Source: Hordeum vulgare subsp. vulgare (taxonomy: Eukaryota > Streptophyta > Magnoliopsida > Poales > Poaceae). From it: a stretch of DNA of 64,000 nt. Position 1 is the stretch's first letter, and each line of letters starts with the position of its first letter. Positions 22,522 to 33,908 of this stretch are shown piece after piece. The stretch spans positions 563,786,176 through 563,850,175 of the forward strand of contig NC_058521.1 in assembly GCF_904849725.1 (NCBI RefSeq). The letters are read 5' to 3'. The position numbers and the translations under genes are program-made. The notes beneath the pieces are model-generated. The model was given only the letters and a program-made list of their open reading frames with translations, did no database searches and was not told the DNA's origin.

Positions 22522-24791
22522 ATGACCCGGAGCCGCCGTGGGAAGATCTACATCAACAACCAGCAGTGGGGGCCCGAAGCAGACTCGATCGAATCTGGTT
22601 ACAGGGTCAACGTCTTCATCGGCATGATCGGATCATCCGTGCCTGAGCCGGACATATGCACCGACATCGTCGAGCCGGCCAGGTACGTTCGCCCAGTGGT
22701 GACGCCGAATCTGACTCGCCCGATTTTTGTTGGTTTCACGCAGGGATCAGAGGAGCCAGAGCGTTCGGCGACCCAGGAAACCATGCCGGTCAACTCTGAT
22801 GACGAATCATCCATGGGCGACTCAGATTCAATCCGGTCTCTACATGGGGATTGTCTTGGGGGCTTGTCGTTAGCCATGGACCCCGAAGTCCTTGACCGAA
22901 CCCGCCGCCAGATCGCCATTTATATGGCAGGGGCGACTCAGCCTTCGCAAAACCCTACCAGAGGCGATGGGATCGACGAGACGTCCAGAAGCCCGGCCGC
23001 TGTCCTGGTGGAATTAGCGGCGGAGATCACAAGGCTGATGGCCACTCCCCTCACACCAGAAAACCAGGAGGGAATAAACGTGGAGCTGGCAAAACTCAGA
23101 GAGGCAGTGGCAAAGGCTCATCGGGATGCCGAGGTGGAGTCCGCCAGGATCGAGACTCGGCAGGCTCAAATTGCGGCCGAAAGGATGCGCTTAAATACTG
23201 ACAACTGGCGGCTCGAAAGACACCAGCGCGCATCCGACGCCGTCCATCAACGGAGAGACCAAGGTCGCCTGCCCCATGATCTCAACCCGACTCGCCTGTT
23301 CGACACTCCACGAACCCCCGGGGCGGGAGCCGCCCCGGTCCAGACGGCTGAGGATAGCCTCCCCCGATTCCGGACGCCTCAAGGCCACTTTTCCAACCCG
23401 GTGGACAACGTCCTCGCTGCAACTCGCCATTTGGAGTCTCTTTCGATCCACGGCAACACCCCTGCCGAGATAGAGGCAAGGAACGCCATCGAGATGTTGA
23501 AGACGGTGGTGGTTCAAAACGCCCAATTCTCACATAGCCTAGATAGGCTGCATTCCACCCCCAGGCGAGTTACACCAGGAGTCGGCCAGAGGACCAGCCC
23601 GCCGTGAACAGCGGGCCGCGACCCGTCCCTCAGGACAACCCGCCTGATCATCAGAACCCGCCGGGCCGGGATCTCCCGAACACCCAAGTCGCCTCGGCCC
23701 CTCTCGTCGGGAGCGGTGGGCGAGTAGGGGTGCCATGCTTGGCCCCCGCCCTTCATAACGAAAAGATGCCCAAATATTTTAAGGGACCAAGAAAGGTGCC
23801 TAACTACACCCCAGACCTTGAGCCGGCATTGTGGGTCGAGAGTTATGAAATCGCCATGGACATGCTCGACGTAAACGAGCCAGTTTGCGCTAGGTACTTC
23901 ACGATGATGCTTGAGGGGTGAGCATGTACTTGGTTGAAAAACTTACCCCCCAACTCCATCCAGACCTGGGCCGAGTTGAAAGAGCAATTCATCAAGAACT
24001 TCTGAGGAACTTGCAAACGTCCGATGACGATCGTCGATCTGCAGCATTGTGTTCAGCGCCCTGATGAGTCGGCCCACCATTGGTCACGGCGGGTTGCGGA
24101 AATTATCCATTCCTCAGACGGTATTATAGCGGCTCAGGCTGTGTTAATCCTCGAGCAGAATTGCCACTATGAACCCTTGGTGCAAAAATTAGGGCAACTC
24201 AAGCGAAAGGTCCAAGACATGGGAGAACTGATGGACACCCTCACTAGATACGCTGAAGCGGATGACACCAAAGATCCTGGCGAGGATGGTAAGGCCAATT
24301 CGCCCAAGAAGGGCGAGTCATCCAAAAATCATACCCGGTTCCAGGGACGTAATCGCCACAATCAAGGAGCCAATGGCAAGCGAAGACTGCAAGAGGAGCC
24401 CTCGGATTTAGTCGCCAACACCAATGCCAACACTGGCAACCAACGCCAGAAGAAAAACAGGGGCTTTAGCGGGAAGAGGCCGTGTAACTATGAAGAACTA
24501 TTCAAAGGCCCTTGCCCGCACCATGCCATAGTGGATGGTCCGGCGACTCACTCCTGGGAGAACTGCTTCGTGATGCGGGAGTTTCGGGCAGAGGCGATCA
24601 AGAAGAGCCAAAGTGATGACCCGGACCAACGCCAGGAGCAGTTCGCCGCACCCAACCAACGACAGAACCCCTTCGGCGGTTTTCCCGAACAGGGGCCTCA
24701 GGGAGGCCCGCAGCCAAGCAGCGGCCAATATCCGGTACATCATCAGCGGCGGTATAACCCGCCAGGAGCCTTTCAGCAGCCGCCCCCATAG
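22522..24791 (+). pseudogene. gag: Element T gag (interrupted)
   Basis: The preferred start is ATG 22522 (MTRSRRGKIY), 70 bases after the PBS; upstream frame extension into the LTR is not believed. The first part to 23607 is acidic, then helical (ELAAEITRLM, AELAKLREAV-like). A shift at about 23604 leads into the capsid-like part (PKYFKGPRKVPNYTPDLEPA, then TWAELKEQFIKNF). In-frame TGA codons occur at about 23920 and 24003. The C-terminal part (24024-24791) contains Lys/Asn/Gln-rich sequence and ends in a Pro/Gln-rich tail, with a CNYEELFKGPCPHH segment. Structural protein; not intact. Confidence 0.85.
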
Positions 24792-24902
24792 GGGGCTCCG
24801 CAGGGTGAGGATGACAACGGAGGTTTCCGCAGCAATCCCAAACAGTGAAGCAATTGGCAGTATCACGTTTTCACCACCAACGCTTGCAGACGTGATAAGA
24901 AG

Positions 24903-25658
24903 GTGAGTCACCGGGCTTACAATGTGTCTGAGCCGGCCCTTCCCACGTACCTCCACTGGTCTGAACAAACCATATCATGGAGTAGGGAGGATCACCCGAC
25001 AAGAGTTGACAATCCGGGCGATTTAGCGTTGGTCGTGGCTCCCCAAGTTGGGGGCTACACCCTGTCCAAAGTGCTAATGGATGGTGGCAGCAGCATTAAT
25101 ATCTTATACTTTGACACTTTCCAAAGGATGAACCTATTGGAAAAGGACCTGATGCCTTCAACCACGGTTTTCCACGGAATTGTCCCGGGCAAGTCGGCCT
25201 ACCCCATAGGCCGAGTCAGACTCACAGTAGCGTTTGGAACGGCGCAAAATTACAGGTCCGAGTCACTGATCTTTGAGGTAGTCAAATTGAAAAGCCCATA
25301 CCATGCATTATTTGGGCGGCCGGCTTACGCCCGCTTCATGTCTCGCCCATGCTATGTTTACCTTAAGCTCAAGATGCCCGGTCCCAAGGGACCCATCACG
25401 GTCGAAGGGGATAGAAGGATTGCAAAGGAATGTGAAGAAGGGGACGTGGCTTATGCGGAAGTCGCCTGCGCTGCGGAGGAGCTCAAACACCATCGGGCCA
25501 ATGTTGACCCGGCAGACATGTCACCCCTGAAGAAGCCAACGACAGATGCTGAGTCGCCCCTCAAGTTCAAGCCAACAGATGACACTAAGACAATCGATTT
25601 CGTTCCTGGCGACTCATCCAAGCAGTTCACTATCGGGACGGGTCTGGACCCCAAATAG
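24903..25658 (+). pseudogene. pol: Element T aspartic protease region
   Basis: This 251-aa frame has LMDGGSSINILYFDTF, a retropepsin-like site with Gly in place of the more usual Ser/Thr after Asp, and the later HALFGRPAYARFM motif. It ends with an in-frame TAG at 25656-25658 before RT. The frame is separated from gag by a short shifted stretch. Would cleave the gag-pol polyprotein if expressed. Confidence 0.82.
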
Positions 25659-25661
25659 GAA

Positions 25662-26870
25662 AGCGTGCTCATCGAATTCATCCGTGAGAATCGGGACATC
25701 TTCGCATGGAAACCCTCTGACATGCCTGGTGTGCCGAGAGAATTCGCTGTGCACCATCTTAATGTTGACCGAAAGGCAAAACCTGTTCAGCAGTATCTTC
25801 GCAGGTTTAACGAGGAATGACGCAAAGCGATCGGGGAAGAAGTCGCCCGTCTCTTAGCCGCCGGATTCATCGTGGAAGTTTTTCACCCCAAATGGTTGGC
25901 TAACCCGGTTCTGGTGCTCAAGAAGAACGGTACCTTCCATATGTGCATTGATTACACGGACCTCAACAGGGCTTGTCCAAAAGATCCCTTCGCTCTTCCC
26001 CGCATCGACCAGATCATTGACTCGGTGGCGGGATGCGAACGATTGTGCTTTTTGGACGCCTACTCAGGATATCACCAGATCAAGATGGCCGTGGAGGATC
26101 AAGAGAAAACAACTTTTATAACCCCCTTTGGGGCCTTTTGCTATGTGTCCATGCCTTTTGAATTCAAGAGTGCGGGGGCGACTTATCAGCGCTGCATCCA
26201 GAATTACCTTCACACCCAAATCGGTCGCAACGTCCACGCCTATGTCGACGATATTGTGATCAAAACCCGCCTGGGGGAGACGCTGCTGGAGGATCTCAAA
26301 GAAACTTTCGATAATTTGCGAGTATATCAGATGAAGCTGAATCCCGCCAAGTGTGTTTTTGGTGTTCCTGCAGGGAAATTGTTGGGCTTCCTGGTGTCAG
26401 AGCGTGGCATTGAAGCTAACCCGGACAAAATCGAAGCAGTTACATCCCTTGGAAAGCCGGCAAATGTTAATCAAGTTCAACGACTGGCGGGTCGCATTGC
26501 GGCTCTGAGTTGCTTTGTAAGTCGCGTGGGTGAAAAGGCGATTCCTCTTTATCAGTTACTAAAGAAATCTGACCGGTTCATTTGGACAAACGAGGCAGAC
26601 GAGGCACTCGAGGCTTTGAAACGGCAATTGGTTAACCCGCCGGTCCTGGCCGCCCCGGCTGAAAAGGAGCCCATGCTTCTGTATATTGCGGAAAATTCCA
26701 AAGTAGTAAGTGTGGCAGTGGTTGTTGAAAGAAAGGAGGAAGGGAAGGAGTACCCAGTGCAACGCCCGGTGTATTTTATCAGCGAGGTGCTAACCCTTTC
26801 CAAGCAACGTTACCCACACTGGCAGAAGTTAGTGTATGGGGTGTTTATGGCGAGTCGAAACTTAAGCATT
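25662..26870 (+). pseudogene. pol: Element T reverse transcriptase
   Basis: RT motifs in order: NPVLVLKKNGTFHMCIDYTD, CFLDAYSGYHQIKM (first catalytic Asp), ITPFGAFCYVSMPF, and AYVDDIVIKT at 26238-26267 (catalytic DD), then KLLGFLVSERGIEANPDK. A TGA lies near 25819. A single-base frameshift around 26860 moves the frame before RNase H. The three RT aspartates are present. TAT-type Gypsy RT, plus strand. Confidence 0.9.
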
Positions 26871-28831
26871 ATTTCCAAGAACACCCTATCACAGTGGTTG
26901 GCTCTGCTCCCCTTGGGGACATCATCCAGAATCGGGAGGCAACAGGGCGAATTGCCAAGTGGGCAATTGAACTTGGGCCGCATCACATGCAGCACACCCC
27001 CCGCACCGCCATCAAGTCTCAGGCTTTAGTTGATTTCGTCAATGACTGGACAGAGTTGCAGTCTCCAGAAGACAGGCCTGATCTCACTTACTGGACTATT
27101 TATTTTGATGGATCTAGACAGCTGGAAGGCTCGGGGGCTGGTGTGGTACTGGTATCTCCTCAAGGAGATAAATTCTGTTATGTTCTCCGACTCATGTTTC
27201 CATGCACTAACAATGCTGCAGAATACGAAGCTTTGCTTCATGGTTTACGACTCGCCAAAGAGATGAATCTAACGCGAGTCAGGTGTTTTGGCGACTCTGA
27301 TTTGGTGGTGCAGCAAGTTTCGGGTACCTGGGATTCTCGGGACCCCATGATGGCGGCTTACAGAAGAGCTGTGTATGACGTGGCGGGTCATTTTCATGGT
27401 TATCAGGTGGACCACATTGATCGGCGCCTCAATGAGGCGGCTGACGCCCTCTCACGACTTGGTTCCCAGCAAAAGCCAGTTCCTCCCAATGTTTTTCTAG
27501 ACATTTTGCAGAAACCATCCGTGATTTTACCATCAGAGGAGGAGTTGGCAATACCGGATCCTGAGTCTCAGCTCCTAGCGGCTCTCCACGCCACGCCAGA
27601 TTGGGTTCTTCCCTATCTGGCATATCTTGCCCGGGGCGAGTTACCAACAGACGAAGTTTCGGCCCGTCAAATCGTTCGGCGCAGCAAATCCATGGTGATC
27701 ATCAATGGCGAGTTATATAAACGAAGCGCCTCTGGAGTTTTTCAACGATGTGTTTCCTCCGAAGAAGGATGCATAATCTTAAATGACATTCATTTCGGAG
27801 ATTGCGGGCATCATGCCGAGTCACGCTCTCTGGTGTCAAAAGCTTTCCGTCATGGTTTCTTCTGGCTGACGGCTCATGCAGATGCAGAGGATATAGTTCG
27901 TCGGTGCGAAGGATGCCAGCGTTATGGACGACAGGCTCATGTGCCGGCTCAGGAATTAAGAATGATTCCCATCACGTGGCCTTTTGCGGTCTGGGGGTTA
28001 GACATGGTCGGCCCCTTCAAAATGTCTTCCAATAAGAAAACCCATTTGCTGGTGGCGGTTGATAAATTCACCAAGTGGGTTGAGGCGGAACCTATTGGAA
28101 ATTGCGATGCGGAGACGGCGGTCAAATTCTTGAAGAAGCTGATCTTCCGGTTTGGATATCCACATAGTATCATTACTGATAATGGTACTAACCTGTCCCA
28201 AGGGGCGATGCAGGAGTTTTGCCGTCGAGAGCATATCCGGCTTGATGGTACTAACCTGTCCCAACGGGCGAATCAGGCGGTCTGACGAGGAATTAAGCCC
28301 CGACTCATGGCTCCCCTGGAGAAAACCCCAGGATGTTGGGTTGAAGAATTGCCTTTGGTGCTGTGGAGTATCCGGACCACCCCGAACCGGTCCACGGGTT
28401 TTACCCCTTTCTTTTTGGTCTACGGAGCAGAAGCCGTTCTTCCTATTGACATAAGGCATGATTCGCCTAGACTCGCCGCGTATGTGGAGCAAGACAATGA
28501 GCTGGCGCGTCAAGATTCTTTGGACGCTTTAGAAGAAGCACGTGACCTGGCTGCGGCCCGTTCGGCCATCTATCAACAGGATCTACGGCGTTATCACAAC
28601 CGCCGGGTTAAAAGCCGGACCTTTCAGGAAGGTGACTTAGTTCTTCGGTTAATACAGGATCGTGCTGGCATGCATAAGTTGTCACCACCATGGGAAGGAC
28701 CTTTCGTCGTCAGCAAGAATCTTCGCAATGGCTCTTATTATCTGGTGGATCTTCGGCCTAACCGACCAACCACGGAGATTGAGTCAACTCGCCCTTGGAA
28801 TATTGCCCACTTGCGGCCTTACTACACTTGA
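26862..28831 (+). pseudogene. pol: Element T RNase H and integrase
   Basis: RNase H: YFDGSRQLEGSGAGVVL, NNAAEYEALLHGL, CFGDSDLVVQQV and NEAADALSRL give all four acidic residues. Integrase: the finger HHAES..CEGCQRYG, then WGLDMVGPF and IITDNGTN. After that a short local duplication (about 28182 and 28243) replaces the part that should carry the catalytic Glu. The frame then stops near 28285 and resumes at about 28290 in another frame with GIKPRLMAPLEKTPGCW and the tail WEGPFVVSKNLRNGSYYLVD. RNase H looks intact, integrase does not. Confidence 0.9.
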
Positions 28832-28936
28832 GCTCTTAAGCTCTGCATTTTGTAAGTTTTTCAGTTTCATCATGAAGTAATAAAATTAAAATGCTTCCCG
28901 ACTTGGGGGCTTCTTCATTAAAAATCAATTTTTTCA

Positions 28937-30140
28937 TCCTGTTGCGACCTTATGAGCCGACAGAATTATCATCTTAGGGTGCGGGCTGAGCTTTCTGACT
29001 CGCCCCATCCTGTCACGACCTTATGAGCCGACGAAACCATCTTAGGGTGTGGGCCTGAGCTTTCTGACTCGCCCCATCCTGTCGCGACCTTATGAGCCAA
29101 CGAAACCATCTTAGGGTGCGGTCCTAAGCTTTCTGACTCGCCCCATCCTGTCGCGACCTTATGAGCCGACGAAACCATCTTAGGGTGTGTGCTTGAGCTT
29201 TCTGACTCGCCCCATCCTGTCGTGACCTTATGAGCCGACGAAACCATCTTAGGGTGCGGGCCTGAGCTTTCTGACTCGCCCCATCCTGTCGCGAGCTTAT
29301 GAGCCGACGAAACCATCTTAGGGTGCGGGCCTGAGCTTTCTGACTCGCCCCATCCTGTCGCGACCTTATGAGCCGACGAAACCATCTTAGGGTGCGGGCC
29401 TGAGCTTTCTGACTCGCCCCATCCTGTCGCGACCTTATGAGCCGACGAAACCATCTTAGGGTGTGTGCTTGAGCTTTCTGACTCGCCCCATCCTGTCGCG
29501 ACCTTATGAGCCGACGAAACCATCTTAGGGTGTGTGCTTGAGCTTTCTGACTCGCCCCATCCTGTCGCGACCTTATGAGCCGACGAAACCATCTTAGGGT
29601 GTGTGCTTGAGCTTTCTGACTCGCCCCATCCTTTTGCGACCTTATGAGCCGACGAAACCATCTTAGTGTGCGGGCCTGAGCTTTCTGACTCGCCCCATCC
29701 TGTCGCGACCTTATGAGCCGACGAAACCATCTTAGGGTGCGGACCTGAGCTTTCTGACTCGCCCCATCCCGTCGCAACCTTATGAGCCGACGAAACCATC
29801 TTAGGGTGCGGGCCTGAGCTTTCTGAATCGCCCCATCCTGTCGCGACCTTATGAGCCGACGAAACCATCTTAGGGTGTGTGGTTGAGCTTTCTGACTCAC
29901 CCCATCCTGTCGCGACCTTATGAGCCGACGAAACCATCTTAGGGTGTGTGCTTGAGCTTTCTGACTTGCCCCATCCTGTTGCGACCTTATGAGCCGACGA
30001 AACCATCTTAGGGTGTGTGCTTGAGCTTTCTGACTCGCCCCATCCTGTTGCGACCTTATGAGCCTACGAAACCATCTTAGGGTGTGTGCTTGAGCTTTCT
30101 GACTCGGCCCATCCTGTCGCGACCTTATGAGCCGACGAAA
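28937..30140 (+). repeat. 69-bp tandem array, about 17.4 copies, downstream of T integrase
   Basis: Head-to-tail units of 69 bp sharing CTTATGAGCCGACGAAACCA and CTTTCTGACTCGCCCCATCC. Two main subtypes differ at TGCGGGCCTGAGC versus TGTGTGCTTGAGC and occur in runs. The unit length is a multiple of three, so two minus-strand frames stay open (28969-30006 and 29124-29900). The last copy is partial. Array lies just after pol and a polypurine-like GACTTGGGGGCTTC at about 28899-28912. Confidence 0.95.
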
Positions 30141-30594
30141 TTGCTATTTTTATTCATGGCATTGCCGCGAGGTTTTCCAAACCTTTTTCCTGATTTATCT
30201 TGAAAATATTTGTTGTCTAGTTTCACATATGTTCTTTTTCAAGCTTAAAATAGGTTGATAATCAAAATCACTTCATCCATGGCGGATTAAGCATTATAAA
30301 GGATTTTCAAACGACGGATCCAACATTTCAAATCGCCTTAAGGGCAGTATAAAGATTCTTTCGAAAGTATCACAAAAACAACACTGACTCATAAAAAAGA
30401 CCTATTACATGGCTCCCAGGCCAACTCGATGAAGTTTATTCTGCTGGCGCCCTTGGATCATTTTGCTGCGAGCTTTGGCCGACCTCAATTTGCAAGTCGC
30501 CCAGTACCCAGTTGCACTTGGCCAGAGCCGCGAAGTCATCTTCATCGGTCAGAATTGATGCAAGGTCTGCGTCCAAATCAAAAGGGTTCTTGGG
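30141..30594. other. Element T spacer between tandem array and antisense gene
   Basis: AT-rich, with no repeat or frame that can be supported. It may hold the 3' end of the antisense gene. Confidence 0.5.
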
Positions 30595-33500
30595 TCACCG
30601 TGGAGTTAAGCTGGTCGTCATAAAGATTGGCGGGTTGACCTTCTTGTTCTTGCTGTCATAAGCAGCCTGATACTTTGATAAGTCCAGACTTGCAACAAGT
30701 TGAGTCGCCGCCAGCCGGGAGTCCCTGACGACACGCTGATAGTCCTCTTCGACGAATTCTGACCCGTCATCTTTGAGTTTAGGAAAGCCTGCCGCCACCT
30801 CTTATGGGTTGATCTCTGGAGCATACGCCAAGCAGCGACTTAAGGTAGTCAGTACCCCCTTCCGGGCGGCTGACCGAGTCAATTCGCCAATCTGAGGGGG
30901 AAGTGTAGATAGGCAGCCAAGCATCTTTTTTATGGAAGTTATAGGCTCCTTGGCACCCATCACAACTTTAACAGTTAATACACTACCGGTATACAACTGC
31001 TCTGTCAGCGTGTAAATCGCCTTCAACATTAGCACGCAATCATCCTGAAGGTTGGTGGCTCTCGGACCTGTGCAAAGGTTCATGATAATCAGCGACTCAC
31101 AATAAGAATTATTGGTAAAAAAAGAGAGAAATCAAAAGTTTGAGTATTTTACCAAAGACAGCTTGCGCCATGTTTGAGATATGACGCTTCAAGCTGGACA
31201 GTTCTTGTTGTACAATAGCCAGCCTGGCTTCAGCCTTCTCTGCTCTTGTTGTTGCAGCATCTTGGTCAGCATGAGCCCTTTTTAAATCGGCTTTGAGTTT
31301 CTCCATCTCGGCCAGGACCAATTGATGCTTCTCCTCCGACTTATCTCGGGCATCTTGCTGATCAGATAAGTTTTTCTTTAAGTCGCCAAGCGCCGATTCA
31401 GTCTGAGTAAGAGTTTCCTGTTGAAAGTACATGATAAAGGGGCAAGTCTCAGAACTATTGCAAGCAATACCCTGACACTTGGGGGCTAATGTATAATTTT
31501 ATCTGAAAAATTATACAAAATCAAGACCCGGCTCACCTTTTTACTGGTGACCCGGCCCTTGGGGGTTACTGGTCGAAAGTTTTTTCTAAATTCATAAAGA
31601 CCCAGCTCATCTTTTTACTGATGACCCGGCCCTTGGGGGTTACTGGTCGAAAGTTTTCTCTAAATTCAGCAAGACCTGGCTCATCTTTTTACTGATGACC
31701 CGGCCCTTGGGGGTTACTGGTCGAAAGTTTTTTCTAATCTATCAAGACCCGACTCATCTTTTTGCTGATGACCCGGCCCTTGGGGGTTAATGGGAGTAGT
31801 ATAATGTATAACAAAGCTTACCTCATGTTTATTCTTCAGCATCCGGAGCAGGCTTTTCTCCATCTCATAACTCGCCTCCAGGAGACTCGCAAAACCAGAG
31901 CAGAGTTCTTGGAATTCCAGGTGTTCATATTCAGAAAGCTTAGCCTTGGAAAGTCCAAATTCAGGGATGTTTTGAGAGGATGATGGTGCATGTTTTGATA
32001 AAACCGTTGTGGCCGGTTTAGAAAAGCTGGTGCCAGTGATAACCACAGCATCCGGGTCTTCTGTTGTCGTCAATGGACTTGGCGGCTTTGGGGCATCCGT
32101 TGTGTCCTTGGGCGAGTCAGGAAGATCCATTTGATCCTCAGGCTCGCCTTGATCCGGGTCATCTTGGATTGGCGCTGACTCTTTGATGGGCTCTGAAATT
32201 ATGACAGGAGTTGACCCGCTGGTCTTCCTCTTCTTCGCCTGCGCCCTAAAAAGGGGAATGGCGCATTATGAACTGGTAATTCATTATCCTCAGATTCAAA
32301 GTAAAATTGTGAAAGGACTTACCCAGGGACTCAAATCATTGGCGGAAGTGTCGACATTACTGAATCGCTAGATGTAGGAGGAGAATTCTGCAAGAACTAT
32401 ACGTCAAAGATATAGGCGGATTACGGATGCGATCCAAAGAAACATGAGGAAGTATCGCTCATGGGTACCTCGTTTGGTTTCCTCTTGTTCTTTGCTGGTA
32501 AGCCGGACACCAGATCACCAGAGTGACTTCGGGTCTTCCGGTTTGAGGTATGTTGTGCTTTCTTCAATAGAAAATTGGGGTCCAAACAAGAATTTGGATG
32601 TGAGAAGGGAACTTTCGCACAAATTCGCCTGGCCGGCTTAGGTGGAGAAGGAGATGAATCGGAGGAAACAGATATTACCTCTACAGAATCTTCCTGGCTT
32701 TCGTTGCCTTCATTCTATTCAAGAGAGGCAGAGGCATAAATACAAAGTTAACAATAGCGGATGGCGAGTGAAAAAAAAGATAGGTTTTTACCTCCGAAGG
32801 TGCGTCGCCGACTTGAGATTCATCGGCTTCGGATGGCTCAGCCACAGCAGCTTTGGCCTTGCCCTTGGTTTTCTTTGAGGGTGGCTTAGCTTGCTTCATG
32901 ACTGGCCTTTTGGGTTTCTTGGACCAAAATTTATCACCTTTCTGGAATGGTATATATTATAAAAGGCCACAACTTGAATGAAACATAGGAAATCGAGACA
33001 AAAGGCGGGTTAAAATCGCTTACCTTGGGCGCCGGATTAATTTTGCAGAAGGGTTTGAGGCCGATTTAGCCACATTTTCCCACAGGCTCGCCGGTCAATT
33101 TCTTGATGATAGTGACAATATCCTTTTTCGTTAAAGCCGTATGGAAATAACATTGAGGATGATCTAAGGTGCCATCAAATTCGCACATAAGCCTGTCCCG
33201 GCGACTCAGAGGAAGGATCCGCCATTCGACCCAGCAGCGAATCAAGTCGACCCCAGTAAGGCCATTGTTCGTCAAAGATCTTAACTCGGACAATACTGGG
33301 ATAAAATCTGATTCATCCTCATCGGTGAGCTTGTCCGGAAGTTTGAAGTTTGTTGGAAGGCGGTCTTTCCTATAGCCCAGAAGCTTGTTTTCTCCTGCAG
33401 GTGATGTCTCTTGACAGTAGAACCAAGACTCGCCCGAGCCTTTGGGATGGCTTGGCATGGCAAGTGAGGGAAACGGGCTATCTCTGCAGCGCTGAACATT

Positions 33501-33908
33501 TACACCGCCAAGTTCCAGACTGGGACCATTGTGAAATTCTGTCTGGCGATTTAGGTGGAAAAAGTACCAGAATAAGGGAACTGAGGGTTCCATCCGCAGA
33601 TAAGCCTCACAGAACACTTGGAACTGGCATAGGTTACTTATCGAGTTAGGTCCCAGATCCTGGAGGCGGACGTTCATGAAAGCCATGGCGTCTCTAAGAA
33701 ACTTTGATCCGGGTGGCTTAAAACCTCGCCCAAGGTGTTCAACGAAAACGACTATCTCCCCTTCTTTGGGGTTAGGGAGATCTTCTCCGAACCCGGTACG
33801 CCAGCCGATAACATTTTGAGGGTCCAAGTTGCCCGTTTTCACATAATCTGCTAGTATGGAGTCATCGACTTTGGTAGGGAGCCAGTCACTTTTGAAAACG
33901 GCGCCCAT
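30595..33908 (-). pseudogene. Antisense multi-exon gene in T ('putative gypsy type transposon' protein type), decayed
   Basis: Runs opposite to T's gag-pol. The first visible exon (33908-33024) encodes SDWLPTK, FLRDAMAFMNVRLQDLGPNS, FQVFCEAYLRMEPSVPLFWY and FHLNRQTEF, the conserved type often annotated in grasses as putative gypsy-type transposon (PF04195-like). Then come charged linkers, a coiled-coil exon (31417-31153, ALGDLKKNLSDQQDARDKSE) and a C-terminal helical part (31067-30595). GT-AG introns can be read at 33023-32942, 32791-32715, 32322-32246, 31821-31418 and 31152-31068 (82, 77, 77, 404, 85 bp). An acceptor just before the ATG (33910) suggests another 5' exon. A one-base shift near 33075 and other breaks suggest it is dead. 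Antisense extra genes are known in TAT-type elements; role unknown. Confidence 0.72.
31523..31793. repeat. About 74-bp tandem repeat, four copies, inside an intron of the antisense gene
   Basis: Units begin near 31523, 31599, 31671 and 31745. Each has CATCTTTTTACTGATGACCC then GGCCCTTGGGGGTTACTGG, whose core CTTGGGGG resembles T's polypurine sequence. The array fills much of the 404-bp intron 31418-31821. Confidence 0.85.

Noticed and set aside
23191..24968. Minus-strand frames of 80-156 aa opposite T gag
   Set aside because: Shadows of a GC-rich coding strand; no intron signals or motifs, unlike the antisense gene further right.
28969..30006. 345-aa minus-strand frame in the 69-bp array as a gene, or the array as a CRISPR
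   Set aside because: Units are head-to-tail with no unique spacers, and the frame is open only because the unit is a multiple of three.
30429..30623. 64-aa plus frame beside the antisense gene
   Set aside because: Overlaps the supported antisense exon and shows no motif.
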